A stretch of 64,000 bases of DNA, from assembly GCF_008370325.1 (NCBI RefSeq), contig NZ_VNIP01000008.1:434001-498000 (forward strand). Direction: 5' to 3'. Below the pieces are notes generated by a model. The model had not been told where the DNA came from, made no database searches, and saw only the letters and a list, made by a program, of their open reading frames with translations. This DNA is from Martinezella tropici. Lineage in GTDB: Bacteria; Pseudomonadota; Alphaproteobacteria; Rhizobiales; Rhizobiaceae. The position numbers were made by a program, and so were the translations under genes. This document shows positions 63,245-64,000 of this stretch, in pieces (within the stretch, counting starts at the first letter, position 1; each line of letters begins with the position of its first letter).

Positions 63245-64000
63245 ATGACCTTCAACGGATGGCTTCAGATCCTCATTTATATCGGGATCCTTCTCCTGCT
63301 CATCAAACCGCTCGGCGGTTACATGACGCGTGTCTTTACCGGCGAGCGCACCTTCCTCTCCTTCGTCCTCCGTCCTGTGGAACGGGGGCTTTATCGTTTG
63401 GCCGGCACGAACGAGCGTGAAGAGCAGCACTGGACGACCTATTCGGTCTCGATGCTGCTGTTCAGCCTTGCCGGCTTCCTCGTCCTCTATGCGCTGCAGC
63501 GACTGCAGGGCGGCCTGCCGTACAATCCGGCCGGCATGACCGCGGTCGGGCCGGAATTGTCCTTCAATACGGCGACCAGCTTCGTCACCAATACCAATTG
63601 GCAGAACTACGGCGGCGAAAGCACGATGTCCTATCTTGTGCAGATGGCTGGCCTCACCGTGCAGAACTTCGTTTCCGCGGCAACCGGCATTGCCATCGCC
63701 ATTGCGCTGATCCGCGCATTCGCGCGCGCCTCCGGCAAGGCGATCGGCAATTTCTGGGTCGATCTCACACGCGCGACGCTCTATGTCCTCCTGCCGATCT
63801 GCATCGTTCTGACGCTGGCTTTCGTCTATCTCGGCGTGCCGCAGACGCTTGGTCCCTATGTCAACGCAACGACGCTGGAAGGCGCGCAGCAGACGATTGC
63901 CGTCGGTCCCGTAGCCTCGCAGCTTGCCGTCAAGATGCTCGGCACGAATGGCGGCGGCTTCTTCAATGCCAACTCGGCGCATCCGTTCGAAAACCCGGAC
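63245..64000 (+). CDS. kdpA: K+-transporting ATPase subunit A, N-terminal part
   Basis: 252 codons are visible before the window ends. [20 protein letters not shown] and [20 protein letters not shown] are KdpA landmarks, the latter being the first selectivity-filter region, followed later by [20 protein letters not shown]. KdpA is the K+-channel-like subunit of the high-affinity KdpFABC pump, induced at low K+. kdpB, kdpC and kdpDE should follow downstream. Confidence 0.95.
   Translation, partial: MTFNGWLQILIYIGILLLLIKPLGGYMTRVFTGERTFLSFVLRPVERGLYRLAGTNEREEQHWTTYSVSMLLFSLAGFLVLYALQRLQGGLPYNPAGMTAVGPELSFNTATSFVTNTNWQNYGGESTMSYLVQMAGLTVQNFVSAATGIAIAIALIRAFARASGKAIGNFWVDLTRATLYVLLPICIVLTLAFVYLGVPQTLGPYVNATTLEGAQQTIAVGPVASQLAVKMLGTNGGGFFNANSAHPFENPD

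Overview
The window reads as chromosomal or chromid DNA of a fast-growing alphaproteobacterium, most likely the genus Rhizobium. The evidence is high G+C, short intergenic gaps, a fused PhaA/B subunit in a pha-type Na+(K+)/H+ antiporter operon, a MucR/Ros-family regulator, dense runs of catabolic regulators and ABC/MFS transporters, and several short proteins of the sort found only in Rhizobiales. The species cannot be fixed from sequence reading alone. No rRNA, tRNA, CRISPR array, prophage or intact insertion sequence was seen.

Layout. 1-13 kb holds accessory metabolism: the tail of a methyltransferase, an acyltransferase, a cation diffusion facilitator, an AraC regulator divergent from a cytochrome P450 with its own [2Fe-2S] ferredoxin, a 2-oxoglutarate/Fe(II) oxygenase, an ArsR-SRPBCC pair, two nucleotide-related enzymes, an ornithine-cyclodeaminase-like gene behind a MerR-type promoter, and a Tat-exported epoxide-hydrolase-like enzyme. 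13.5-19.5 kb is the six-gene pha (mrp) antiporter operon phaAB-C-D-E-F-G. 19.5-29 kb holds a GNAT acetyltransferase, a cupin regulator divergent from an omega-amino-acid aminotransferase, a histone-H1-like tailed protein, a decayed GlxA-type regulator, a GT2 glycosyltransferase, a secreted GH5 glycosidase, an NTF2-like protein, and an MFS transporter with a divergent LysR regulator.

29.8-38 kb is an oligopeptide ABC importer operon: fused double ATPase, binding protein, two permeases and a terminal M14 carboxypeptidase. It is divergent from a GntR/FCD regulator with a palindromic candidate operator. 38-45.6 kb carries MFS transporters, a second GntR regulator with a 27-bp perfect palindrome in front of it, a MucR paralogue lacking two zinc ligands, a NUDIX enzyme, a secreted hydrolase and a PadR-HAAS-GIN module. 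45.6-49.2 kb has gabD and an AraC/phytanoyl-dioxygenase divergent pair. 49.2-56.5 kb is a run of short, mostly uncharacterised genes with HU, a DUF1269 protein, a FUSC protein and a Tim44-like protein.

56.7-62.6 kb is a tight operon of aldolase, Gfo/Idh/MocA oxidoreductase, D-lyxose-isomerase-like cupin, PfkB kinase and zinc alcohol dehydrogenase, closed by a convergent LacI regulator. A LacI-type operator lies just upstream of the first gene. The enzyme set implies an isomerase-kinase-aldolase route for a sugar or polyol that I cannot identify, and it is my best candidate for an undescribed system. The window ends inside kdpA, preceded by kdpF and a second small membrane peptide.
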